Positions 19,442-31,515 of a DNA stretch of 64,000 nucleotides are shown piece by piece. This DNA comes from an uncultured Bacteroidales bacterium (GTDB lineage Bacteria; Bacteroidota; Bacteroidia; Bacteroidales; P3), in the NCBI GenBank assembly GCA_947165255.1, contig CAMUZR010000002.1, positions 202,477 through 266,476 of the forward strand, written 5' to 3'. Every line of letters begins with the position of its first letter. Position 1 is the stretch's first letter. Under the pieces are notes generated by a model. The model was not told the DNA's origin and ran no database searches. It saw only the letters and a program-made list of their open reading frames with translations. The position numbers were made by a program, and so were the translations under genes.

Positions 19442-20581
19442 ATGAAAAAGTTCATACTTCTTTCCGTTCTTGCCCTTATGTCGTTCGCAGGGTTGAAAGC
19501 CCAAGATTCGACCTATGCCCGCAACGTCATTCGCGCCCTTTCCTCCGACAGGATGTACGGCAGAGGCGCAAGCTATCATGGCGACTCCATTGCGGCCGCC
19601 TACCTGGCTTCTGAAATGAAACGTCTGGGTGTGCTGCCTCTTCAAGTCAATTATTTCCAGCGCTATAGCTATAACTGCTACAGCCACGAAGGCCCCATCT
19701 CCCTAAGTGTCAACGGTAATAGTCTTGAGCCTTTCTCCCAGTTCCGGATATTTCCCGCCGCACGTTTCGAAAAAACCATTGCCGACGCAAAGAACAAAAA
19801 ACAACTGAAAGACGGCACATGGCTCATCGGAGTCGAAAAATTAGACACCTACGTTCCCATCGTCGGCCCACAAACCAACAATCCCATCTGCATCCAAGTA
19901 CTTGACACTCTTTTACCTAAACGCATAAAAAAAGTCGAAGCCAATATACCTGTCCATTATCGCAACAACTATTGGTCGCAAAATGTAGTGGGCTACGTTA
20001 AAGGAATCGTCGACACCATGATAGTCTTCACCGCACATTACGACCACTGTGGCACCATGGGCGACGGCGTCATTTTCCATGGCGCCCACGACAATGCCAG
20101 CGGAGTGGCTGCCGTGATGGACATTGCGCGCATTGCTTCCAGTAAAAAACCATATTATACCATGGTTTTCATGCTGTTCAGTGGTGAAGAGTCAGGCCTC
20201 TTGGGTTCAAAATATGCTGCCGACCATCCCTTAATCGAATATTCGAAGGTCAAACTGCTATGCAATATCGACATGTTCTGCGGTGGCGACGAAGGCATTA
20301 TGTTTTTCAACGCCAAGAGCGACAACACCAAAGCATTCTTCAACCAAATGAAGACCATAAACGATGCCACCAAAGTGGCTGCAGAAATCCGTCCACGCGA
20401 CAACCGTCCTAACAGCGACCACTGGTGGTTCACCGACAAATGCCCATCCATATTTTTACTCACCATGGGCGGACCTTATGGTGGCTATCACGACCCGGCC
20501 GACACCTGTAAAGGTTGCGGCCTTGCTCATTACAACGATTTTCTATCACTTGTGTTGCATCTGGCCCATCTAGAAAAATAG
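19442..20581 (+). CDS. Secreted M28-family peptidase
   Basis: Signal peptide start at 19442 (MKKFILLSVLALMSFAGLKAQ); TAHYDHCG, GAHDNASGVAAVMDIAR, FSGEESGLLGSKY, H at PYGGYHDPADT. Confidence 0.92.
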   Translation: MKKFILLSVLALMSFAGLKAQDSTYARNVIRALSSDRMYGRGASYHGDSIAAAYLASEMKRLGVLPLQVNYFQRYSYNCYSHEGPISLSVNGNSLEPFSQFRIFPAARFEKTIADAKNKKQLKDGTWLIGVEKLDTYVPIVGPQTNNPICIQVLDTLLPKRIKKVEANIPVHYRNNYWSQNVVGYVKGIVDTMIVFTAHYDHCGTMGDGVIFHGAHDNASGVAAVMDIARIASSKKPYYTMVFMLFSGEESGLLGSKYAADHPLIEYSKVKLLCNIDMFCGGDEGIMFFNAKSDNTKAFFNQMKTINDATKVAAEIRPRDNRPNSDHWWFTDKCPSIFLLTMGGPYGGYHDPADTCKGCGLAHYNDFLSLVLHLAHLEK

Positions 20582-20815
20582 CTGCTCCAACAAAATCCCT
20601 TTAGCCCAACTGGACAGCACAGTTTCACCAACCGCACCTTTAATTATCACATATCGTTCTCTCAATACCTTCACTCGTACACTCATCTTTTCAGGAAAGA
20701 AATAGGTGAGTATATATTTTTACTACTTTACATAACATGAATACTCGGAATTTTCCGCTTTTTGTTTTGACACACTTTTATATGAATACCATTAGATGTA
20801 TAATGACAATCAAGA

Positions 20816-20889
20816 GTTCTTCTATCTGTAGATGGAACAACTATAGAACAACGATAGAGGAAATAACAAAGGAATGGCGAAGGCAAAGC
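20816..20889 (+). repeat. Copy A of dispersed 11-bp-phased intergenic element
   Basis: GTTCTTC (20816-20822), then GAACAACTATA (20835-20845), GAACAACGATA (20846-20856), GAGGAAATAAC (20857-20867), AAAGGAATGGC, GAAGGCAAAGC. Confidence 0.68.
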
Positions 20890-20913
20890 GAGATGACCGA
20901 GCAAAAAAATAAA

Positions 20914-20939
20914 GGCCGCTGGAGCAAATCGCAGCGGCC
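20914..20939 (-). terminator. Intrinsic terminator of the 20972..22198 gene
   Basis: GGCCGCTG-10 nt-CAGCGGCC; U-rich tract on minus strand (TTTATTTTTTTGC). Confidence 0.88.
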
Positions 20940-20971
20940 ATCAATGAAAACATTATTTACAAATCAGTGTA

Positions 20972-22198
20972 TTATTGTGCAGATGATTTAGTCAACTGGT
21001 CAATTTTTGCGTTGATGGGTTTCAGTTCATCATACATTTCCAGGCGGGCGAAAACGGTTTTCAGAGCGTTGAGGCACTGATAAAGGTTGCTGCGGTTGTG
21101 GCTCTGATCTTCGGCAGACATGGATTCGATGAAGCTGATGGCATCTTGGAAGTAAGGTATGGACTGACGGAAGAATTCTTTGCTCTCTTCGGTGTATTTG
21201 TCGGAAAGGCCGGTTTCATCTTCGATGGGCACATTGTTGGCGGCATCAAGCTTATCGACGGCACGGTTGTAGAGCATCTTACCCAATCCGTAGTTGGCCA
21301 GGAACTGTTTGGGAAGGGCTTTGAGGGATTCTTTGTAACGAGCCTCGGCGTTGGTGAAATCTTCGACACTCTCGAAAGTGGCACCGGCAGCGGCCAGAAG
21401 ATTGGCGTGAAGTTCGGGTTTGTCCACGGTTTTCTCGAGGGCTTTTTGGATTTCGGCATTGCCCTGCTCCATGTTGCCTTTCATCATGTAGGCCTCAGCC
21501 ATCATCATGTTGGAGTTGAAATCTTCGGGGCAGAACTTAACATAATTTTGTGCCAGCTTGATTGCCTCATTGGTATCGGCATCTTGTTTGTAGAGTTTGA
21601 AGAGCGTGGAATAGACTATGTTCTCTTTGGTCTTGGTACGGACGAGGGGTTTGAAATATTTCTTGACAGCCTCGTTGTTCTGGGCGTTGAGAGCAGCCTT
21701 GCCGGCAAGGAGGTAAGACTCGTTGGCGTATTCTCTCTTGGCACTGGCCATGAACATTTTGATAGACTCTTCGCAGAGGTTCATGCACTCGTCCCATTTC
21801 TGAGTGTTGAAAGCGTTGATGGCTTTTTTGTAGTATTCGTTACCTACAAAGCTGAGGATGGTGTTGTTGCCCTCGGCATATTCTTTGTCAGTGTCAAGGT
21901 CTTTGCAACGCAGGGCGGCATTCTTGCACTTGTTCAACCAATCGGGGTCGAGGTTTTTGTATTTGGAACGGGCTTTGTCCTGTTCGCCACCAATTTGGCT
22001 GTAGATAAGGGCGGCATAATACCATGTCTTGGCATCATCTTTGGTTTGTTCGTGTTCGCAGGCTGGGTCAATAAGTTTTTTGGCCTTGTCGAGATAGCCT
22101 CTGTTTTGGGCCTCACGTGCGCTAGTGACATTGAGTGACTGGGCGCTTACTGAATAACCGACGACTACAAGAGCCATCATTAATGCGATTTTTTTCAT
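20972..22198 (-). CDS. Secreted tetratricopeptide repeat protein
   Basis: 408 aa, signal peptide MKKIALMMALVVVGYSVSAQ, repeated TPR-like helices. Confidence 0.82.
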   Translation of the reverse strand: MKKIALMMALVVVGYSVSAQSLNVTSAREAQNRGYLDKAKKLIDPACEHEQTKDDAKTWYYAALIYSQIGGEQDKARSKYKNLDPDWLNKCKNAALRCKDLDTDKEYAEGNNTILSFVGNEYYKKAINAFNTQKWDECMNLCEESIKMFMASAKREYANESYLLAGKAALNAQNNEAVKKYFKPLVRTKTKENIVYSTLFKLYKQDADTNEAIKLAQNYVKFCPEDFNSNMMMAEAYMMKGNMEQGNAEIQKALEKTVDKPELHANLLAAAGATFESVEDFTNAEARYKESLKALPKQFLANYGLGKMLYNRAVDKLDAANNVPIEDETGLSDKYTEESKEFFRQSIPYFQDAISFIESMSAEDQSHNRSNLYQCLNALKTVFARLEMYDELKPINAKIDQLTKSSAQ

Positions 22199-22280
22199 TT
22201 TGTTTAATTTCTAGTGTTTTGATTCAATTTTCTATTATGTATTCCTAATTGTTAAAATATTGCATCCCCTACCCTATTGC

Positions 22281-24803
22281 TTATGCTTCTGGGGTATTAG
22301 AGGTTTCTGCCGAATTCTGATTTTCAGTATTATCCACGCTTTCGTCGGACGGTTCCTCATTGTCGGTAGGCACCTTGGTGATGGAGGCAATGTAGTCCTT
22401 GCCGCGCAGGTTGATCAGCTTGACACCTTGGGTGTTACGTCCAAGGACGCGCAGTTCGCTGACTTTCATACGGATGGTGATTCCGCTACGGTTGATAATC
22501 ATTAGGTCTTCGTTGTCGTTGACGTTGATGAACGAGATGATTCCACCGGTTTTGTCGGTCAGTTTCATGGTCATGACGCCTTTGCCGCCACGTTTTGTCT
22601 TGCGGTATTCGTTGAGTTGGGAACGTTTGCCAAAGCCGGTTTCGCTCACCACGAGGATGTCGTCGTTTTCACTGTTGGACACCAACATGCCGATGACTTC
22701 GTCGTTTTCAGGTTCGAGGGTGATGCCCTTCACACCGGTGGCGCCACGGCCCATTTCGCGGAATTCGTTCTCGCTGCAGCGCATTACTTTTCCTTTCTTC
22801 GAGGCCAGGAGTATTTCGCTGTTGCCGTCGGTGAGGCTGGCCGAAATCAGTTCGTCGTCTTCTCTGATGTTAACGGCTATGATGCCTTTGGTGCGGGGGT
22901 GAGAATAGTTTTCCAGGAGAGTCTTCTTGACGACACCGTGCTTGGTGCACATGACGATGTAATGGCTCTTAAGGTATTCCTCGTCGCTCAGGTTCTGCAC
23001 GTTGACGTAGGCCTTCACCTTGTCGTCGGGCTCAATGTTGATCATGTTGAGGATGGGGCGGCCCTTGGCGTTCTTTTCGCCTTCAGGCACCTCGAAGGCG
23101 CGCATCCAGTAGCAGCGGCCTTTTTCGGTGAAAAAGAGCAGGTAGTTGTGATTAGTGCACATGAAAATGTGCTCTACGAAGTCCTCGCTGCGGACGGAGC
23201 TTCCTTTTGAGCCTACGCCGCCACGCGTTTGGGCGCGGTACTCGCTCAGGAGGGTGCGTTTCACGTAGCCCATGTGGGAGATGGTGATGACTACTTCGTC
23301 GTTGGGGATAGTGTCTTCAATGCGGAAATTGGAGGCCTCGTACTTGATGGCTGTGCGGCGGTCGTCGCCATATTTGTCGCGGATTTCGATAAGTTCGTCT
23401 TTGATGACGCCGAAAAGGACGTTACGGTCGCCCAGGATTTCTTTGCAACGGGCAATGAAGCGCATTTTCTCGTCGTACTCGTCCTGCAGTTTCTGACGCT
23501 CCAGTCCGGTGAGCTGACGCAGACGCATCTCGACAATTGCCTGGGCCTGCAGGTCGCTGAAATTCCAGCGGTCCATGAGGTTCTGTCGCGCTTCCTCAAC
23601 GGAGGAGGATTGCTTTATCATTTGAATGATTTCGTCGATGATGTCGATGGCTCTTAGGAAACCTTCGAGCAGATGGGCTCGTTTCTCGGCTTCGGCCATG
23701 TCGAACTGGGTGCGGCGGGTGACGACCTCCTCGCGGTGCTCGACGAAATTTTTGATCAGGTCTTTAAGGTTCAGCAGCATGGGGCGGCCGTGGACCAGGG
23801 CGATGTTGTTGACGGCAAAGGAGCTTTGCAGCTCGCTCAGCTGGAAAAGTTTGTTCAAAATGACGTTGGGAACCACATCGTGACGCAGCATGTACACCAC
23901 GCGGATGCCGTCTTTGTCGCTTTCGTCGCGTATGTCGGTGATGCCGACTATCTTGCCTTCCTTCACCAGCTGAGCCTGGCGCTTGATCATTTCGCTTTTG
24001 TTGACGCCGTAAGGAATGGTGTGTGCGATGATGATGTTGCGCCCCTTGTTGTCGACGTCGATAGAGGTGTCGGCGCGCAAGATGATGCTTCCGCGACCGG
24101 TGCTGTAGGCATCACGGACGCCTTTGTAGCCGTAGATGGTGCCGCCGCCTGGGAAGTCGGGGGCTTTTACGAACTGCATGAGTTCGTCGACGGAGATTTC
24201 GTTGTTGTCGATATATGCGACGCAGCCGTCAAGTACTTCGCGCAGGTTGTGGGTGGGCATGTTGGTGGCCATGCCGACGGCAATGCCGTTGGAACCGTTG
24301 ATGAGCAGATTGGGTATGCGGGTGGGAAGCACAGTGGGTTCCTCGCGCTCGTTGGTGTAGGTGGGCATCATGTCGACGGTATCTTTCTTGATGTCGGCCA
24401 GCATTTCATTGGCCATCTGTTCCATGCGACATTCGGTATAACGCATGGCGGCAGGGCTGTCGCCGTCGATACTGCCAAAGTTGCCCTGTCCGTCCACAAG
24501 GGGGTAGCGCATATTCCAGTTTTGTGCCAAGCGAACCATGGCGCCATAGACTGATGAGTCGCCGTGAGGGTGGTACTGGCCGAGCACTTCGCCGACCACG
24601 GTGGCCGACTTGCGATAGGGAGTGTTGTAGTACATGCCCATGTCGTTCATGGCGAAAAGGATTCGGCGTTGGACCGGCTTGAGTCCGTCGCGAACGTCGG
24701 GCAGCGCACGCGACACGATTACCGACATTGCATAGTCAATGTAGGCCGATTTCATTGTAGTTTCGATGTCTACGCGCGTAATTTTTTCGTTCTCAGAAAT
24801 CAT
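22281..24803 (-). CDS. gyrA: DNA gyrase subunit A
   Basis: [92 protein letters not shown] GyrA box; acidic C-tail. Confidence 0.96.
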   Translation of the reverse strand: MISENEKITRVDIETTMKSAYIDYAMSVIVSRALPDVRDGLKPVQRRILFAMNDMGMYYNTPYRKSATVVGEVLGQYHPHGDSSVYGAMVRLAQNWNMRYPLVDGQGNFGSIDGDSPAAMRYTECRMEQMANEMLADIKKDTVDMMPTYTNEREEPTVLPTRIPNLLINGSNGIAVGMATNMPTHNLREVLDGCVAYIDNNEISVDELMQFVKAPDFPGGGTIYGYKGVRDAYSTGRGSIILRADTSIDVDNKGRNIIIAHTIPYGVNKSEMIKRQAQLVKEGKIVGITDIRDESDKDGIRVVYMLRHDVVPNVILNKLFQLSELQSSFAVNNIALVHGRPMLLNLKDLIKNFVEHREEVVTRRTQFDMAEAEKRAHLLEGFLRAIDIIDEIIQMIKQSSSVEEARQNLMDRWNFSDLQAQAIVEMRLRQLTGLERQKLQDEYDEKMRFIARCKEILGDRNVLFGVIKDELIEIRDKYGDDRRTAIKYEASNFRIEDTIPNDEVVITISHMGYVKRTLLSEYRAQTRGGVGSKGSSVRSEDFVEHIFMCTNHNYLLFFTEKGRCYWMRAFEVPEGEKNAKGRPILNMINIEPDDKVKAYVNVQNLSDEEYLKSHYIVMCTKHGVVKKTLLENYSHPRTKGIIAVNIREDDELISASLTDGNSEILLASKKGKVMRCSENEFREMGRGATGVKGITLEPENDEVIGMLVSNSENDDILVVSETGFGKRSQLNEYRKTKRGGKGVMTMKLTDKTGGIISFINVNDNEDLMIINRSGITIRMKVSELRVLGRNTQGVKLINLRGKDYIASITKVPTDNEEPSDESVDNTENQNSAETSNTPEA

Positions 24804-25059
24804 TTTTTATATATATTATTGTATTTCAATTATAAATAGAAATTTCGCTTTTTAGTATAGAATACAAAGGTACGTTTTTTTTTTCATTTATTAATGTATT
24901 GGAAGCGTTTTTATTAACATTTTAATATAGGAAGATGTCGGTTATGGCATACTTTTTGATATGGTATGCACATTAAACATGCATTTGTTGAAAACAAAGA
25001 GTCTCTATACCCTCTCATCTCGAGATTTTGTTGTACTTTTGCACCGTTAATTTATCACT

Positions 25060-27696
<2,637 letters not shown>

Positions 27697-27721
27697 TCCG
27701 TTACAATACTTAATGAAAAAA

Positions 27722-27750
27722 AGAGAATCTTGGACGGTTCTCTTTTTTTT
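27722..27750 (+). terminator. clpC intrinsic terminator
   Basis: AGAGAA-10 nt-TTCTCT followed by T8. Confidence 0.85.
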
Positions 27751-27758
27751 GACACAAA

Positions 27759-27788
27759 AAAGCCGACACGCTTGTGTGTGTCGGCTTT
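27759..27788 (-). terminator. gcvP intrinsic terminator
   Basis: AAAGCCGACAC-8 nt-GTGTCGGCTTT; minus-strand T tract. Confidence 0.88.
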
Positions 27789-27806
27789 AGTTGTTAATAC
27801 TGTTTA

Positions 27807-30656
27807 CTATTCTTGCCAGGTGGCGATGAGGTTACGGTCGCCAACGGCGTCGTTAATCTTGCTAATTGTAGGCCAGTACTTGTCCTCATGCTCCATTGGG
27901 AAGGCAGCTTCCTTACGACTGTAAGGGTATTCCCACTCTTCGGCGCAGACCACCTGCATGGTGTGGGGAGCGTTGGCAATGGGGTTGTTGTCCTCGGTAT
28001 ACTTACCGGTCATTACGTCGTCGATTTCCTTGCGGATAGCTATCAGTGCGTCGCAGAAACGGTCTAGTTCACTCAGGGGCTCACTCTCTGTGGGCTCTAC
28101 CATGAGGGTGTTGTGGACGGGGAATGCCACAGTCGGAGCGTGGAAGCCATAGTCGTCCAAACGGCGGGCAATGTCGCCGACTTTTACCTTGAGGCTGAAC
28201 TCGTTGAAGTCTACGATAAACTCGTGGCCGCACATACCGTTCTTGTTGGTGTAAAGAATCTTATAGTACTTCTGCAAACGGGCACGCATATAGTTGGCAT
28301 TGAGGATGGCGTGGCGGGTAGCGTCAGTGAGACCGTTGCCTCCCAGCATTAGCAGATAGCCGTAGCTGATGGGGAAGAGCATGGCGTTGCCGTAAGGAGC
28401 AGCAGCCATGGCATTACCCTTGGCACCGCCCACTTTGACCTGACCGTGCGAGGGCAAGAAGTCGAGCAATTTGGCACTGACGGCAATGGGACCTACACCA
28501 GAGCCACCGCCACCGTGAGGACCTGCGAAAGTCTTGTGGAGGTTGAGATGGCATACATCGGCACCCATGTGGCCAGGGCTGGTGATGCCCACCTGACCGT
28601 TCATGTTGGCACCGTCCATATAGACGAGACCGCCATTCTGGTGGATGATATTGATGATGTCGAGAATGCCTTCTTCGAAAGCACCATGGGTGGAAGGATA
28701 GGTAATCATGAGGCAGGCCAAGTTGTCTTTGTATTGCTCGGCCTTGGCACGGAGGTCGTCAACATCGACATCACCACGTTCGTTGCAGTTTACCACAACG
28801 ACAGTCATGCCGGCCTTAGCTGCGCTAGCGGGGTTGGTGCCGTGGGCGCTGGCAGGAATGAGGCAGATATTGCGGTGTCCTTCGCCACGATCAAGGTGAT
28901 AGTTGCGAATGACGGTCAGTCCACTGTACTCACCGGCAGAACCCGAATTGGGTTGCAGAGACACACCGGCAAAACCAGTCACGATGGCCAGCAGGTCTTC
29001 CATTTCGTTGATCATTTCGGTGTAGCCCAGCGTTTGGTCCTCGGGAGCGAAGGGGTGGATGGCACCAAATTCGGCCCAGCTCAGCGGCAGCATTTCGGCA
29101 GCAGCGTTCAGTTTCATGGTGCAGCTTCCCAGCGGAATCATAGCGCGGTTGAGGCTGAGATCCTTCACCTCCAGCTTCTTCATGTAGCGCATCATCTCGG
29201 TCTCGCTGTGGTAGGTGTTGAACACTTTCTGTTTCAGATAAGCGGTCTTGCGCTTGAGGCTTTCGGGCAGAGTGGCATCCTCGTCGGCGCAGTTGCAGCA
29301 GCATTGGATCTCTTCGGCTTTCTTACCTGCGGCCTCGGCCAGCACATTGATGATTTCCTGAAGGTCAGCCTTCGCGGTAGTCTCGTCAATGCTGATGCCG
29401 ATGCATTCGGCACAAATATAACGGAAGTTGATATGATGCTCAAGTGCAACCTTGCGAACAGCGTCGGTAGCGCAGGGGCACTGCAGGGCCAAAGTGTCGA
29501 AGAATGCGCGGTTGTGTTGTTTGTAGCCATATTTCGCAGCCTCTTTGGCCAGTTTGGCAGCCATCTTGTGGATATTGTTGGCAATCTCGCAGATGCCTTC
29601 GGGGCCGTGCCAAGCAGCGTAGAAGCCGCTCATGATGGCCTGCAAAGCACTGGCGGTGCAGATGTTAGAGGTGGCTTTATCACGTTTGATGTGCTGTTCG
29701 CGCATACCTAAAGCCATACGCAGGGCGGGATTGCCCTTGGCATCGATGCTCCAGCCGATGATACGGCCAGGGAAGGCACGTTTGAAATCCTCGGTGAAGG
29801 CGTAAAAGCCAGCATGGGGACCGCCGAAGCCCATGGGCAGGCCGAAGCGTTGGTTGTTGCCGAAGCAGCAGTCGACACCCATCTCACCGGGAGTCTTCAC
29901 CATAGCCAAGGCCATGAGGTCGGTAGCCATACCAACGAAAATCTTGTTCTCGTGGCACTTAGCTACGAAGTCGGTATAATCCCGAACCTCACCAAATTGG
30001 TTGGGGTTCTGAAGCATGACGGCAAAATACTGTTTTGCATCGAAATCGAAGTCATCGACATTGCCGGTAACGATCTCAATATTGCGAGGTGCAGCATTGG
30101 TGCGCATCACATCAAGCGTCTGAGGCAGAAGGCCGTTGTCGACAAAGATTTTGCAGATGCCATCTTTCTGGGCTTGACGGCTGCGCTGGGCAAAGAACAT
30201 CAGCATGCACTCGCCACCAGCAGTGGCCTCATCGAGCAAACTGGCGTTGCTCAAGGGCATGCCGGTCATTTCACTCACCATGGTCTGATAGGTCATCAGG
30301 GCTTCCAAGCGGCCCTGGCTGATTTCTGTCTGGTAAGGAGTGTAGGCGGTATACCAGCCAGCATTCTCAAACACGTTACGCTGTATGACACTGGGAGTAA
30401 TGGTATTGTAGTAACCCATGCCGATGTAGGTTTTGTAGAGCTTGTTTTTGTGGGCAAGCTCGCGGCAGCGGTTGAGGAATTCAAACTCATTGATACCGTC
30501 GGCAATTGGCATCGGTTCTTTCAGACGGATGGCGGCAGGAACTGCCTTGTCTATTAATTCGTCGATGGAGCTAACGCCGATTTCCTTCAGCATTTTTTCT
30601 TCTTCAGCAGCCTTGCAGACACCATTGTGTCTCTTGGTAAAATTATTGCTAATCAT
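27807..30656 (-). CDS. gcvP: Aminomethyl-transferring glycine dehydrogenase (P protein, single chain)
   Basis: About 950 aa; YTAYTPYQTEISQGRLEALMTYQTM; CHLNLHKTFAGPHGGGGSGVGPI PLP-lysine motif. Start at MISNNF preferred. Confidence 0.96.
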   Translation of the reverse strand: MISNNFTKRHNGVCKAAEEEKMLKEIGVSSIDELIDKAVPAAIRLKEPMPIADGINEFEFLNRCRELAHKNKLYKTYIGMGYYNTITPSVIQRNVFENAGWYTAYTPYQTEISQGRLEALMTYQTMVSEMTGMPLSNASLLDEATAGGECMLMFFAQRSRQAQKDGICKIFVDNGLLPQTLDVMRTNAAPRNIEIVTGNVDDFDFDAKQYFAVMLQNPNQFGEVRDYTDFVAKCHENKIFVGMATDLMALAMVKTPGEMGVDCCFGNNQRFGLPMGFGGPHAGFYAFTEDFKRAFPGRIIGWSIDAKGNPALRMALGMREQHIKRDKATSNICTASALQAIMSGFYAAWHGPEGICEIANNIHKMAAKLAKEAAKYGYKQHNRAFFDTLALQCPCATDAVRKVALEHHINFRYICAECIGISIDETTAKADLQEIINVLAEAAGKKAEEIQCCCNCADEDATLPESLKRKTAYLKQKVFNTYHSETEMMRYMKKLEVKDLSLNRAMIPLGSCTMKLNAAAEMLPLSWAEFGAIHPFAPEDQTLGYTEMINEMEDLLAIVTGFAGVSLQPNSGSAGEYSGLTVIRNYHLDRGEGHRNICLIPASAHGTNPASAAKAGMTVVVVNCNERGDVDVDDLRAKAEQYKDNLACLMITYPSTHGAFEEGILDIINIIHQNGGLVYMDGANMNGQVGITSPGHMGADVCHLNLHKTFAGPHGGGGSGVGPIAVSAKLLDFLPSHGQVKVGGAKGNAMAAAPYGNAMLFPISYGYLLMLGGNGLTDATRHAILNANYMRARLQKYYKILYTNKNGMCGHEFIVDFNEFSLKVKVGDIARRLDDYGFHAPTVAFPVHNTLMVEPTESEPLSELDRFCDALIAIRKEIDDVMTGKYTEDNNPIANAPHTMQVVCAEEWEYPYSRKEAAFPMEHEDKYWPTISKINDAVGDRNLIATWQE

Positions 30657-30749
30657 ATAGTTATTATTAATATTTATATATTTATCAATATTTTTGAATT
30701 TACAAAAATACAAAATAATAATGACTTACACAAAAAAACTTTTGTATTC

Positions 30750-31502
30750 TCAATGGTTCTCAGTGCGGTCCTTTTCTAAATCCCGCATTTGAATGCCGAA
30801 ATAACGCTGTGCATGCTTGTTGGCCCAACGTTCGGCATATAACTTTTTATGCTGATGCTGTCTGCCATGCGATGACGATTCAGCCATTTGGCTCAACAGC
30901 GAAGGAATGCCCACGATGAATAAATACCCCCACCCTAACCTCATGCTGTCCAACGTGTGCCCAAATTCGTGCATCAACATCTGTGACGATCTGTAGCGGA
31001 CAAAAGTATCGAATTCACCTTCTATGCTGTCTGAAATCCACATGTTTACGTAACACCCAAGAGATAGACCCTTGTACACTCCGTCGTTGCGACCTTCCGC
31101 AATGGCAAAGGTGACGCCTCCGATCGTTTCTACTCTGTCCATTTGTCCGATTATATTACGCCATTGTGACACCATATAGCCTAACCACAACTGAGGCAGC
31201 TCCCACCAGAAACGGGTGAATGCCTGCACTGCCGCCCTCCGTGGGTGTTTATGGTCAAAAATGTAGCGGCCTCTGAAGAGTTTCCAGCCCAATTGTGGCC
31301 GTCTCATGATGCCCAGCAGTGTGGCAAGCAGCATTGTCCCCTTTAGTGAAAGAAAAGTCCAGCCAATGGCCATGGCCGAGGTCTGGTCGGTGAGCACCGC
31401 ACCAATAGCACCTCCATAGGTGGCTGCCAGAGTGATGAAACCGATTGCGGCAGGCCAAACCCCATTGGTCTTATAATGTTTTAGCGCCATGGTTTCAGCC
31501 AA
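30750..31502 (-). CDS. Membrane protein with HEFGH (HExxH) putative metal-binding motif
   Basis: 250 aa, N-terminal TM region, MLMHEFGHTLDSMRLGWGYLFIVGIPSL; starts 13 bp after the upstream gene stop. Confidence 0.7.
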   Translation of the reverse strand: MAETMALKHYKTNGVWPAAIGFITLAATYGGAIGAVLTDQTSAMAIGWTFLSLKGTMLLATLLGIMRRPQLGWKLFRGRYIFDHKHPRRAAVQAFTRFWWELPQLWLGYMVSQWRNIIGQMDRVETIGGVTFAIAEGRNDGVYKGLSLGCYVNMWISDSIEGEFDTFVRYRSSQMLMHEFGHTLDSMRLGWGYLFIVGIPSLLSQMAESSSHGRQHQHKKLYAERWANKHAQRYFGIQMRDLEKDRTENH

Positions 31503-31515
31503 GGATTAAACCGTA

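Noticed and set aside
27722-27788. Closely spaced hairpins between clpC and gcvP
   Set aside because: Explained as two opposing intrinsic terminators, not a repeat array.
28446-29711. 421-aa + strand ORF opposite gcvP
   Set aside because: Shadow ORF of a confident gcvP; no recognisable motif.
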